A stretch of 15,389 bases of DNA from GCA-002722245 sp038154685 (GCA_038154685.1 JAYPYW010000071.1:1-15389), one strand, 5' to 3'; positions 1-6,363 are shown, counted from the stretch's first letter. Numbers and translations: made by a program. Notes: generated by a model not told the origin, from the sequence alone.

Positions 1-60
1 GCAATGAAGCCAAGTACTACTTTAAACGAAGCTTTAGCTTCTTTAGCGGTAAACGCTTAA
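1..60 (+). CDS. C-terminal end of an unidentified protein (partial)
   Basis: Frame 1 is open from the window edge to a TAA at 58-60 and gives 19 residues ending in SLAVNA. Its codons (TTA for Leu, GCT for Ala, AAC for Asn) match the rest of the window. A competing open frame in register 3 runs to 68 but uses AGC, CGA and CGC, which look less native here. A strong terminator begins 23 bp after the stop, which supports a gene ending at this point. Too little remains to name the product; the frame choice is an inference. Confidence 0.5.
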   Translation, partial: AMKPSTTLNEALASLAVNA

Positions 61-82
61 TAGAATAGTAGTTTAATATATT

Positions 83-113
83 AAAAAGCCCTTCCTTTTG
101 GAAGGGCTTTTTG
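83..113 (+). terminator. Rho-independent terminator
   Basis: A perfect 13-bp stem (83-95 with 100-112) closes a TTTT loop. The GC-rich core GCCCTTCC is flanked by A and T runs, so it can act on either strand. It ends the partial plus-strand gene at 1-60. Confidence 0.85.
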
Positions 114-238
114 TTTTATAATACCGTAGAGTTCACAGATCTTCACAGGCAATCATTATCATCTCGCAAGGTTGCGGAATCAAAGAGGTGCTGTGTGGGT
201 AAGCTATTCAATTACCTTCTTAAAGGTAAGGTTAGCGC

Positions 239-266
239 AAAAAAAAGCCCTTCAAATAGAAGGGCT
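239..266 (-). terminator. Rho-independent terminator of the lipoprotein gene at 289-840
   Basis: An 8-bp stem, AGCCCTTC (246-253) with GAAGGGCT (259-266), closes a 5-nt loop. Read on the minus strand it is followed by a run of eight T (plus-strand A at 239-246). It lies 22 bp past the stop codon. The GCCCTTC arm resembles the one at 83-112. Between the two terminators (114-238) I see no gene or tRNA. Confidence 0.8.
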
Positions 267-288
267 ATAATTTTAAAGCAAGTGTCTA

Positions 289-840
289 TTAACGATCTTG
301 TAAAATGATCTCTTTTCCATCTTGAAGGATAACTTTCTTCTCTCTTTCTGTTCTAAAGTTGGTGTAGTTCGCACCATACCCTGTTACTTCACAAGTGTAT
401 ATTTTAATAATACCCAAGAAGTTTTGAGTAGTCATTGAGTAGTTGGGATGAAGCATAAAGTCATAATCACCAGTTTCTAAAGCTTTATAAGCAGCTGCAG
501 CTCTTACTTTATTAAGTTTTCCAACTTTAAATGCTTTGTATGGATTAGGGATAGTAAAGTTTCCTATTTGTCCAGCAGAAGCGCTACCAGCGTCTGTACT
601 GTAATTAATTCCATCCGCTAAAGTATTGTCACCAGAAACTCGCCAGAATAAGAAATAAACGCTTTCACTTGATCCTTTTAATTTCTTTTTCTCATCTACC
701 TTAATATCGGCTTTGATTTTGTCTAATTCAACATTTCTTGAGATTACAGGTGAAGATTGGAATCCCTTGTTGGTAGAAACACATGAGGTTAAAGCGGCAG
801 CAAATAATCCACCTAATAATAGTTTTTTAATAATTTTCAT
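289..840 (-). CDS. Secreted lipoprotein of unknown function (183 aa)
   Basis: The N-terminus is a signal peptide II: Lys3-Lys6 region, hydrophobic stretch 7-17, and lipobox Leu-Thr-Ser-Cys with Cys20 as the expected lipidated residue. Residue 21 is Val, so nothing here argues for inner-membrane retention. The mature part has an Ala-rich stretch (about 112-118), then YDFMLHPNY (about 126-134), a β-rich segment, and VTGYGANYTNFR near the C-terminus. Small Bacteroidota lipoproteins often carry a similar V-x-GY-x-A-x-Y-x-NFR ending, which I recall only as a general pattern, so no function is assigned. The gene has its own terminator and a probable -7 promoter element at 866-873, so it is likely transcribed separately from the TRL cluster upstream. 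Confidence 0.85.
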   Translation of the reverse strand: MKIIKKLLLGGLFAAALTSCVSTNKGFQSSPVISRNVELDKIKADIKVDEKKKLKGSSESVYFLFWRVSGDNTLADGINYSTDAGSASAGQIGNFTIPNPYKAFKVGKLNKVRAAAAYKALETGDYDFMLHPNYSMTTQNFLGIIKIYTCEVTGYGANYTNFRTEREKKVILQDGKEIILQDR

Positions 841-865
841 ACTGATTTATTTTTAGTTTTCCCCG

Positions 866-873
866 CAAAAATA
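866..873 (-). promoter_or_regulatory. -7 promoter element for the 289-840 lipoprotein
   Basis: The minus strand reads TATTTTTG, a full match to the Bacteroidota -7 consensus TAnnTTTG, ending 26 nt before the ATG. The matching -33 box would fall near 891-896, mostly inside the N gap, so it cannot be checked. Confidence 0.5.
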
Positions 874-884
874 ACATTTCAAAG

Positions 885-894
885 NNNNNNNNNN
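885..894. other. Assembly gap (10 N)
   Basis: Ten consecutive N between the two lipoprotein units. A run of exactly ten is repeated at 8458-8467, so it is probably a fixed placeholder rather than a measured length. Real sequence, including the -33 box of the 289-840 gene, may be missing. Confidence 0.95.
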
Positions 895-929
895 ATGTCA
901 AATAAATCGCAAATTATAGTTCGTTTACA

Positions 930-965
930 TTGGTTGAGAGTTCGTTTTGGTTTGTTGAGAATTCG
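930..965. repeat. Short imperfect direct repeat, period 21
   Basis: TTGGTTGAGAGTTCG (930-944) recurs as TTTGTTGAGAATTCG (951-965), identical at 13 of 15 positions. It lies just right of the first N gap. No gene is seen in this stretch. Confidence 0.4.
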
Positions 966-980
966 GGATTCTGATATTTT

Positions 981-1016
981 AAAAACAAAAAAAGCGGAGG
1001 TAAAACCTCCGCTTTT
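981..1016 (-). terminator. Rho-independent terminator of the TRL lipoprotein cluster
   Basis: A perfect 12-bp stem (990-1001 with 1005-1016, core GCGGAGGT) has a 3-nt loop. On the minus strand it is followed by a T-rich tract (plus-strand A at 981-993). It begins 21 bp after the stop of the last TRL gene and so separates that operon from the lipoprotein at 289-840. Confidence 0.88.
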
Positions 1017-1037
1017 AAATATAATTTGGAAAAGTGA

Positions 1038-1322
1038 TTATTCTCCAGTTACAACAGTAGTAACAGTAGTAATAAATAATCCACCTTTTACAGTTTGGTC
1101 AACTGTAGCAACCTTTTTGATTCCTCCGTTTTTAGCAGCTGCGATAACTCCAGTTTCCGCGTGCATAGAAGTTCTGAATCCTAAGATTGTTTTGTAAGAA
1201 GCTTCTCCTACTTTTTCTCCTCTAGTGTTAGCTGTTACCATTAATGGTGAGCTAACTGCACAAGATGCTAAAGTTGATACAATAATAGCTCCTGCAAATA
1301 TTTTAGTCATAATCTTTTTCAT
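1038..1322 (-). CDS. TRL-like lipoprotein, third gene of a tandem triplet (94 aa)
   Basis: The signal peptide II has its lipobox Leu-Ala-Ser-Cys at 18-21, with Cys21 lipidated. The mature part shows the TRL-like pattern: SPLMVTANTRGEKVGEAS near residues 24-41, then IAAAKNGGIKKVATVD, and a β-rich tail ending in Val-Thr-Gly-Glu. TRL-like proteins (Pfam family TRL) are small secreted proteins of unknown function named after a tRNA-associated locus; no tRNA is seen nearby. It follows its paralogue at 1334-1654 after 11 bp and ends before a strong terminator. It is closest in layout to the first gene, since the middle gene carries an insertion. Confidence 0.85.
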   Translation of the reverse strand: MKKIMTKIFAGAIIVSTLASCAVSSPLMVTANTRGEKVGEASYKTILGFRTSMHAETGVIAAAKNGGIKKVATVDQTVKGGLFITTVTTVVTGE

Positions 1323-1333
1323 AATTCTAAATT

Positions 1334-1654
1334 TTACTCACCTGCAACAATTAATTCATAAGTCTTCCATAAGATGAAATCAGTCACCTTAATATCAACA
1401 GCACCTACAGTTTTGATTCCACCATTTTCAACAGCGTCAACAATTCCGTATTTACCGTTAGTACAGATACCACTTGAGATAATATATCCTGACCCCGATG
1501 TAGAAGCTGGCGCAGTAAATAAACATAAAGTTTTTGATTTACCAACCTTATCTCCTAGGCTGTTATCTGTTACAGCTAAAGGTTGAGTAATAGAACAAGA
1601 AGCTAACAATAAAGCTGAAGCTCCTAACACAGATAATTTTTTAAATACTTTCAT
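1334..1654 (-). CDS. TRL-like lipoprotein, second gene of a tandem triplet (106 aa)
   Basis: The lipobox Leu-Ala-Ser-Cys ends at Cys20. The shared TRL pattern is present: QPLAVTDNSLGDKVGKS after the signal, then IVDAVENGGIKTVGAVD, and the C-terminus Val-Ala-Gly-Glu. This copy differs from its neighbours by about 15-20 extra residues in the middle, including two cysteines (Cys-Leu-Phe and Ile-Cys-Thr) and a Gly/Ser-rich stretch. A disulfide between them is possible but only inferred. The gaps on both sides are 11 bp, so all three genes should be co-transcribed. Confidence 0.85.
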   Translation of the reverse strand: MKVFKKLSVLGASALLLASCSITQPLAVTDNSLGDKVGKSKTLCLFTAPASTSGSGYIISSGICTNGKYGIVDAVENGGIKTVGAVDIKVTDFILWKTYELIVAGE

Positions 1655-1665
1655 AATGTTAAATA

Positions 1666-1929
1666 TTATTCTCCTGTTACTTCAGTTTTAATTGTAAAGA
1701 AAATCCCGTAATTCTTGAAAGTAAATGTAGCACTTCCAATTTTTGTAATGTTTCCATTCTCAGCAGCTTTCTTAAATGTAAAGTTTGCATCCTTTTGGAA
1801 TGGCTTAGCTGTAGCAGCTCCAGTTTTAGTTCCGATTGGGTTGTTAGTCAATTGCAGTACTTGGTACTGACAAGATGATAACAAACCAGCAACAGCAACA
1901 ACTGCAACCGCAGATTTTAATTTGTTCAT
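1666..1929 (-). CDS. TRL-like lipoprotein, first gene of a tandem triplet (87 aa)
   Basis: The signal peptide is long and Val/Ala-rich with lipobox Leu-Ser-Ser-Cys, Cys20. The mature protein keeps the family pattern in short form: LTNNPIGTKTGAAT, then KKAAENGNITKIGSA, and the ending Val-Thr-Gly-Glu. It is the most divergent and the shortest of the three. It is promoter-proximal, with a well-spaced -33/-7 pair at 1956-1985 that leaves a leader of about 20 nt. Function unknown. Confidence 0.83.
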   Translation of the reverse strand: MNKLKSAVAVVAVAGLLSSCQYQVLQLTNNPIGTKTGAATAKPFQKDANFTFKKAAENGNITKIGSATFTFKNYGIFFTIKTEVTGE

Positions 1930-1955
1930 TTGTTTGGCTTTAAAATTAACAGCAA

Positions 1956-1985
1956 CAAAAGTAAAAGAAATTGGATTTTGTCAAA
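1956..1985 (-). promoter_or_regulatory. Promoter of the TRL lipoprotein operon
   Basis: On the minus strand a TTTG (-33, plus 1982-1985) is followed after 18 nt by TACTTTTG (-7, plus 1956-1963), a full match to TAnnTTTG. This is the spacing expected for the main sigma factor of Bacteroidota. The start codon lies 26 nt after the end of the -7 box. Confidence 0.7.
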
Positions 1986-2067
1986 GTAATTACAAAACTA
2001 TTTTTTTGAACTATGAATTTTTTGGTCAGAAAATCAATTTATGAAATAAAAAGATTTAAACATCTGT

Positions 2068-2778
2068 TTACATTTTCCTTATATCCACAAAACTTCCAGT
2101 GGTATATCCAGTCAAGGCCGTGATTCCCTTTGCTAATATTTCTCCTGCAGATTCTGCACTAGGCATATTGGGGGTGTTTCTTGCATCGATTAATTTTTGA
2201 GCAGAGGGAAAATTATCAATATCTAATTCTCCTCCACAGAGATAATCTTGCATTGCTGTATCAACTAAACCTGGTGCAAAAGCATAGAACTTTGTTTTAT
2301 CGTTTTCAGCTGCGTATAACTTAATTAACATATTTAAAGCAGCTTTGGAAATAGAATAACCACCCCAGCCTTTATTGCCATTAACAGCTGCTCCTGATGA
2401 AATAGCAACAACCTTACCTGTATTAGGAACAATATTTAGAAGTGTATCAATAACGGGTTTGTTAGCCCAAACATTAATATTCATAACCTCCTTTAAATCT
2501 TCTATTGATTGGTTCTTCATGTGCTCAATGGGACCCAATATCCCAGCATTTAAAATAGCTAGGTCGATGGAGGAAACTTCGTTGAGAAGGGATGAAAGAG
2601 AATTGGGAATGGAGTTGAAATTTGTCAGATCACAAATTGAATGATGAAAGTTTTTATGGTTCATTAAGTCTTCAGGAACCCTGCGGCTTAGGCCGTATAC
2701 TTGATATCCTTGAGAAAGATAATATTTAGATAATCCCCAACCAATTCCTGAACTGACTCCCGTAATAAAAACATTCAT
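2068..2778 (-). CDS. Short-chain dehydrogenase/reductase (SDR), 236 aa
   Basis: This is a classical SDR oxidoreductase with a Rossmann fold for NAD(P). The cofactor motif is TGVSSGIG (6-13), followed by SRR at 31-33, where basic residues favour NADP(H). Other landmarks are LNAG (76-79), Asn102, Ser128, and the catalytic Tyr141-x-x-x-Lys145, with APGLVDT at 168-174. The full catalytic set is present, so it should be active. The substrate cannot be told from the sequence. It lies 54 bp downstream of nadD, may be read through from it, and also has a -7-like element ending 4 nt before its ATG. I see no good terminator after it. Confidence 0.92.
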   Translation of the reverse strand: MNVFITGVSSGIGWGLSKYYLSQGYQVYGLSRRVPEDLMNHKNFHHSICDLTNFNSIPNSLSSLLNEVSSIDLAILNAGILGPIEHMKNQSIEDLKEVMNINVWANKPVIDTLLNIVPNTGKVVAISSGAAVNGNKGWGGYSISKAALNMLIKLYAAENDKTKFYAFAPGLVDTAMQDYLCGGELDIDNFPSAQKLIDARNTPNMPSAESAGEILAKGITALTGYTTGSFVDIRKM

Positions 2779-2782
2779 GTCA

Positions 2783-2790
2783 CAAATTTA
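2783..2790 (-). promoter_or_regulatory. -7 element almost touching the SDR start codon
   Basis: The minus strand reads TAAATTTG, a full TAnnTTTG match, then four bases and the ATG. If used, the mRNA would be leaderless or nearly so. No clear TTG lies at the -33 distance, so this is tentative. Confidence 0.4.
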
Positions 2791-2832
2791 ACTCAATTCT
2801 CATTTCTCTCTTCTTCTTTCTAAAATGAAGAA

Positions 2833-3420
2833 TTACTTTTTATAGAATCCCATTTCGTCAATGTATTGCCAAGCTCCTTTTGGCAAAAACCATGAAATGT
2901 CTTTCTTATCCTTAATTGCTTGTCTGATAAAACTAGCGCTAATTTCAACTTGAGGAGCAGCGAGTAAATGAATATTGCTATGCTCATTGAATTTACCAGG
3001 TTTAGCCCCGGGACGCGGATAAACGAATATTTCGTGGTTCTCAACCAAGTTTTCTGCATTCTTCCACTTGTGTAAATGGGTTAAGTTATCCTCTCCCATT
3101 ATTAACGAAAACTTGTACTGAGGATACTTCTCAACTAAATGAGCTAAGGTATCAGTTGTAAAGGATGGTTTAGGTAGTCCAAATTCGATATTTGAAGCCT
3201 TGAATCGGTCATCATGTTCGATGGAACGATCCACCATGGCTAACCTGTGAATTTCAGGTAATAAAGATGTTGTTTCTTTGAATGGGTTTTGGGGTGAAAC
3301 AACAAACCATAATTCGTTCATCGAAGTAAACTCCACCATGTAATTGGCAAGGATTAAATGACCAGCATGAATTGGGTTAAATGACCCGAAGAATAAACCT
3401 ATTTCTTTTTGGCTTGACAT
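2833..3420 (-). CDS. nadD: Nicotinate-nucleotide adenylyltransferase
   Basis: It transfers AMP from ATP to nicotinic acid mononucleotide to give deamido-NAD, the penultimate step of NAD synthesis. The nucleotidyltransferase motif GSFNPIHAGH (12-21, GxFxPxHxGH) is intact. Further family marks are PSFTTDTL (85-92), GED (109-111), W119 in the HKW segment, and the C-terminal ISASFIR (160-166), the usual ISxTxIR site with Ala-Ser in place of Ser-Thr. The length of 195 aa is normal. It is downstream of gmk across a 37-bp gap that is mostly a palindromic repeat. The order yicC-gmk-nadD is a common Bacteroidota arrangement. Confidence 0.96.
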   Translation of the reverse strand: MSSQKEIGLFFGSFNPIHAGHLILANYMVEFTSMNELWFVVSPQNPFKETTSLLPEIHRLAMVDRSIEHDDRFKASNIEFGLPKPSFTTDTLAHLVEKYPQYKFSLIMGEDNLTHLHKWKNAENLVENHEIFVYPRPGAKPGKFNEHSNIHLLAAPQVEISASFIRQAIKDKKDISWFLPKGAWQYIDEMGFYKK

Positions 3421-3429
3421 GATGATTTT

Positions 3430-3455
3430 CGGGCGGAAGATGTTCCGCCCCTACA
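3430..3455 (-). repeat. REP-like palindrome, copy C (TGTAGGGGCGG family)
   Basis: Read on the minus strand, TGTAGGGGCGG is followed by a hairpin with arms GGGCGGAA and TTCCGCCC (8-bp stem, 4-nt loop). It fills most of the gmk-nadD gap and starts 9 nt from the nadD ATG. The head matches the copies at 5854-5880 and 5966-5992, while the loop and inner stem differ, with the base pairs changing together. Confidence 0.7.
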
Positions 3456-3457
3456 AT

Positions 3458-4024
3458 TTACTTTTTCAGGAAGTCCCTAACCATATTTTCAGCTTTCTTG
3501 AAAGCATCACTTAAATCTGCGTTCAGGATTAGCTTATCAAAATCAACCGATTTTTCAATTTCAGCTGGAGCCTTAGCCATTCTTCTGTCTACAGATTCAG
3601 GAGTTTCAGTATCTCTTCCTTCTAATCTTTTTCTTAATTTTTCCAATGATGGAGGCATAACAAAAATTGCTAATGCTTTATCTCCAAATGCATGTTTTAG
3701 GTTTAACCCACCGTCAACATCAACGTCAAAAATAACATCGTTTCCTTCCTCCCAAATTCTTTCAACTTCGCTTCTTAAAGTACCATAAAAGTTATCGGTA
3801 TAAACCTCTTCCCATTCAACGAAGGCTTTCTCTTCAATTTTTTGTTTGAAATCTTCAACCGATAAATAGTAGTAGTCTTTACCATCAATTTCTCCTTCTC
3901 TTTTTTCCCGTGTAGTTGCAGAAATAGAGAATTGAAGACCAAATTTTTTACTTAATAAGTGGTGAACAATGGTTGTTTTACCTGCTCCAGATGGTGCTGA
4001 GAATATGATTAGTTTACCTGACAT
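3458..4024 (-). CDS. gmk: Guanylate kinase
   Basis: It phosphorylates GMP to GDP with ATP. The P-loop is SAPSGAGKTT (9-18). The GMP-binding region holds Ser35, Arg39, Arg42, Tyr51, Glu70 and Tyr80, followed by the usual acidic strand VIFDVDVDGG (97-106). The lid has RLEGRDTETPESVDRRM with Arg137 and Arg147/148. The length of 188 aa is typical of the bacterial enzyme. It is transcribed between yicC and nadD, with repeats in both flanking gaps (64 and 37 bp). Confidence 0.97.
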   Translation of the reverse strand: MSGKLIIFSAPSGAGKTTIVHHLLSKKFGLQFSISATTREKREGEIDGKDYYYLSVEDFKQKIEEKAFVEWEEVYTDNFYGTLRSEVERIWEEGNDVIFDVDVDGGLNLKHAFGDKALAIFVMPPSLEKLRKRLEGRDTETPESVDRRMAKAPAEIEKSVDFDKLILNADLSDAFKKAENMVRDFLKK

Positions 4025-4041
4025 GATGTTGATAGTTTATC

Positions 4042-4086
4042 CTTCGATTCCGCTCAGGATGAGGGTCACACTGAGCGGAGTCGAAG
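4042..4086. repeat. Dispersed inverted repeat (CTGAGCGGAGTCGAAG type)
   Basis: CTTCGATTCCGCTCAG (4042-4057) and CTGAGCGGAGTCGAAG (4071-4086) pair at 15 of 16 positions plus one G-T wobble, around a 13-nt loop. Sequences of this kind recur between genes in many Bacteroidota (recalled, not searched). It fills the yicC-gmk gap and ends 2 bp before the yicC stop codon. It lacks the T tract of a terminator. Confidence 0.75.
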
Positions 4087-4088
4087 TG

Positions 4089-4955
4089 TTATAATACGTT
4101 AAGTACTTGTTCTTTTATTTTTTCCAAGCTGTCCTTCATTAAAACAACAGTTTTTTGGATTTGAGCATCGTTAGCTTTACTTCCCGTTGTGTTGATTTCA
4201 CGTCCCATTTCTTGAGCGATAAACCCTAACTTCTTTCCTTTTTCTCCTTCACCAGATAAAGTCTCTCGGAAATATTTACAATGCTGAGCTAATCTTACTT
4301 TTTCTTCGTTAATATCTAACTTCTCCAAGTAGTAAATAACTTCTTGCTCAAATCTGTTTTTATCAATTAAGTCTTCTTGGATTTCCGAGATAGAGGAGTT
4401 TAATCTTTCCTTCATGTTTGCCACACGAGTGATATCAAACTCTTTAACTTCCTCTAATCCATTTTCTATAGCAGTGACTCTACCTAATAGGTCTTCTTCT
4501 AAACTCTTTCCTTCATCTTTTCTAAAACCTACAATGTTGTTTAAAGCGTCGGCAACTCCACTTTGTAATGCTTGCCATTCAGCTGGGTCAAGTTCATCTT
4601 TATCAGAATTCATAACATCCGGCATTCTCATTAAAGTAGAAAGCACTTCCGGAGTTATTTCATCAGAACCTAAAAGAGGTTTTAGTTGATCAAAGTATGA
4701 TTTGACTAATTCTGTATTGATTTTATAATTAGAAGATTCACCAGTTAACTCAACGTTTATGTTACATTCAACCTTTCCTCTAAAAAGTGCTTTTTGAAGC
4801 ATCTTTCTAATTTCCATTTCTTTACTCTTATAGGTGCCAGGCATTCTTACGGAAAAGTCCTGTTGCTTAGAGTTAAGTGATTTTATTTCGATTGAAATAT
4901 TTTTTCCTGGAATGCTCACACGAGCCTTACCAAAACCAGTCATTGATTGTACCAT
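4089..4955 (-). CDS. yicC: YicC/YloC family endoribonuclease
   Basis: This family acts as an endoribonuclease in RNA turnover; the E. coli member affects small-RNA decay. The N-terminal YicC domain opens with SMTGFG (4-9) and has E-x-K-S-x-N-x-K (23-30) and RGKVE (59-63). The C-terminal domain carries DINEEKVRLAQH (214-225) and KKLGFIAQEMGREINTTGSKA (241-261), the most conserved block, and ends in the usual basic/acidic helix. The length of 288 aa is standard. It starts 18 bp after eamA. A TATTTTAG sequence ends 4 nt before the ATG and may be a weak extra promoter. Confidence 0.95.
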   Translation of the reverse strand: MVQSMTGFGKARVSIPGKNISIEIKSLNSKQQDFSVRMPGTYKSKEMEIRKMLQKALFRGKVECNINVELTGESSNYKINTELVKSYFDQLKPLLGSDEITPEVLSTLMRMPDVMNSDKDELDPAEWQALQSGVADALNNIVGFRKDEGKSLEEDLLGRVTAIENGLEEVKEFDITRVANMKERLNSSISEIQEDLIDKNRFEQEVIYYLEKLDINEEKVRLAQHCKYFRETLSGEGEKGKKLGFIAQEMGREINTTGSKANDAQIQKTVVLMKDSLEKIKEQVLNVL

Positions 4956-4973
4956 GGCGCTAAAATACGACTT

Positions 4974-5852
4974 TTAAGCTTTTCTGAAGCTAACGAAATA
5001 GACTCCTATAAAAATGAGGGAGGAAGCGGCGATACTTTCCCAGTCCATAATTTTTCCGTTTATGAAATAACTCAGTATTCCACTTAAGAAAGGTTGAAGG
5101 AAAATGTAGGACGTAGCCACATTAGGCGAAACCCTACTGATTGAAAACATATTGAGTAGAAAGGTTAAGAATGTAATTGCAACAATTACGTAAATTATTC
5201 CATACCATATTTCAGTGGGGAAATCCCAAGAAGTAGAAGCAATATCATTAAAACCAATTGGAAATAGAGCAATTGATCCGAAAAGAAAAACCCACTTTAA
5301 AACCGTAAATGAGTTGTATTTCATCATTAACGGTTTACAATAAACTATGTAAAATCCAAAATTGGCAGCATTACTAAAAATGAGTAGGTTTCCTAAAATG
5401 GGGTTTGGAGCTTCTTTTGTGATTTTGTTTTGTAGAATGATTGTTATTGCCCCTATTCCTCCAAGCACCATTCCTATCACCTTGTTTTTAGTTATTTTTT
5501 CTTTCAAATAAATAGAAGAAATAACAAGAACAATAATAGGAGTGGAGGTCATTATTATTGCCGAGTAATTTGGGGAAGTGTAAGGCATTCCATTAAAAAA
5601 GGAAAGCTGATTAAAAACCACACCAAACAAGGCTGCTAAAGCAAATTTCCCGTAATCTCCTTTTTCAACTTTTTCTTGTTTCAGAAAAAAGCCGATTAAC
5701 CAAAAAAGTAACATAGCCCCAGAAGCGCGTACTAGCACAAATCCGTTTGGTCCCAGGTAATCAGGAGAAACAGATTTTATCACAAAGTAACTTATCGCAT
5801 AAAGTAGGTTAAGTGTGAATAAGGCTATATGTGCTGGTATAGTATATTTCAT
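4974..5852 (-). CDS. EamA-family (DMT superfamily) transporter
   Basis: About ten hydrophobic segments are visible (roughly 6-26, 37-56, 69-85, 95-116, 123-141, 152-172, 184-201, 216-236, 244-264, 272-288), arranged as two EamA repeats of five. Each half has the typical final-third pattern (NYSAIIMTSTPIIVLVISSIYLKEKI near 95-120 and SPNVATSYIFLQPFLSGILSYFINGK near 242-267). DMT proteins of this kind export small metabolites; the substrate is not predictable. Its ATG is preceded within 2 nt by a GC-rich hairpin repeat, unusual for an initiation region. It is followed by yicC after 18 bp and so may lead the minus-strand run. Confidence 0.93.
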   Translation of the reverse strand: MKYTIPAHIALFTLNLLYAISYFVIKSVSPDYLGPNGFVLVRASGAMLLFWLIGFFLKQEKVEKGDYGKFALAALFGVVFNQLSFFNGMPYTSPNYSAIIMTSTPIIVLVISSIYLKEKITKNKVIGMVLGGIGAITIILQNKITKEAPNPILGNLLIFSNAANFGFYIVYCKPLMMKYNSFTVLKWVFLFGSIALFPIGFNDIASTSWDFPTEIWYGIIYVIVAITFLTFLLNMFSISRVSPNVATSYIFLQPFLSGILSYFINGKIMDWESIAASSLIFIGVYFVSFRKA

Positions 5853-5853
5853 T

Positions 5854-5880
5854 TGTAGGGGCGGGTTTTATGCCCGCCCG
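5854..5880 (+). repeat. REP-like palindrome, copy A (TGTAGGGGCGG family)
   Basis: The plus strand reads TGTAGGGGCGGG, then a hairpin with arms GGGCGGG (5859-5865) and CCCGCCC (5873-5879) and a 7-nt loop. It lies directly in front of the eamA start codon. With copy B in the opposite orientation it brackets an 85-bp AT-rich segment (5881-5965) that holds no gene. Confidence 0.72.
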
Positions 5881-5965
5881 AGCGGTTGATTAATTTAAAG
5901 AGATGGGTCTATCCAATTGATTAGGATGTTTTTTGAGCTGAAGAGAAATTTGAAAGTTCGGAGCA

Positions 5966-5992
5966 TGGGCGGGCAAAAGACCCGTCCCTACA
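5966..5992 (-). repeat. REP-like palindrome, copy B (TGTAGGGGCGG family)
   Basis: On the minus strand TGTAGGGACGGG begins at the base right after the TGA stop of the ArsC-like gene, followed by TCTTTT and GCCCGCCC. One G-to-A change (GGGGCGG to GGGACGG) leaves a weaker stem, ACGGG with CCCGCC, than in copy A. Confidence 0.7.
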
Positions 5993-6340
5993 TCACTTTA
6001 ACTTGTTAGTTAATGCTTCAACGTTTTTCTTAGTATTCCCTACAAAAATTTCTCCGTCAATTATCGCAACGGGTCTTTTAAGGAATGTATATTCTTCCAC
6101 TATATATTTTTTGTAATCAGCTTCAGATAATTCCATTTCGTTTAACCCCATCGATCTATATTTCATTGCTTTTCTAGAAAATAAAGCTTCATAAGAACCT
6201 GCGATTTTCGCCATCTCATCAACTTGATCAGCAGTCATTGGTTCTTTTTTTATGTCTTGTAATTCAACACCATCAAGATTCAATTCTTTCAATATTCTAA
6301 TGTTTGTTGAGCAGGTTCCTAAGTGATATATCTTTTTCAT
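5993..6340 (-). CDS. ArsC/Spx-like thioredoxin-fold protein (115 aa)
   Basis: The protein matches the small ArsC/Spx fold: β1 MKKIYHLG, then Cys10-Ser-Thr at the usual redox position, a helical middle (LFSRKAMKYRSMG near 53-65), and the conserved LKRPVAIIDGEIFVGNTKKNVEAL (87-110), where Arg89-Pro90 and the Gly-rich β-hairpin are typical. Only one cysteine is present, so it is not a CxxC-type Spx. An ATG 60 bp further upstream (6400) would add 20 residues (MCSLSRCK...) with no family counterpart and would overlap the divergent gene. The internal ATG at 6340 gives the normal length and is preferred. Whether it reduces arsenate or acts as a regulator or glutaredoxin-like enzyme is not decided by sequence. 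Confidence 0.88.
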   Translation of the reverse strand: MKKIYHLGTCSTNIRILKELNLDGVELQDIKKEPMTADQVDEMAKIAGSYEALFSRKAMKYRSMGLNEMELSEADYKKYIVEEYTFLKRPVAIIDGEIFVGNTKKNVEALTNKLK

Positions 6341-6363
6341 TTTATTACATTTTAAGTTAATTA

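Noticed and set aside
120..240. Possible tRNA or small RNA between the first two terminators
   Set aside because: No cloverleaf, TψC-like motif or acceptor pairing could be found.
895..1197. Plus-strand reading frame starting right after the N gap
   Set aside because: It runs through a strong terminator and then antisense to the third TRL gene, and has no recognisable protein features.
2058..2069. AAACATCTGTTT palindrome at the end of the SDR gene as a terminator
   Set aside because: The stem is only five AT-rich pairs and overlaps the stop codon; the T tract is poor.
2820..3059. Minus-strand frame overlapping the end of nadD
   Set aside because: It is an out-of-frame shadow of nadD, whose motifs are complete.
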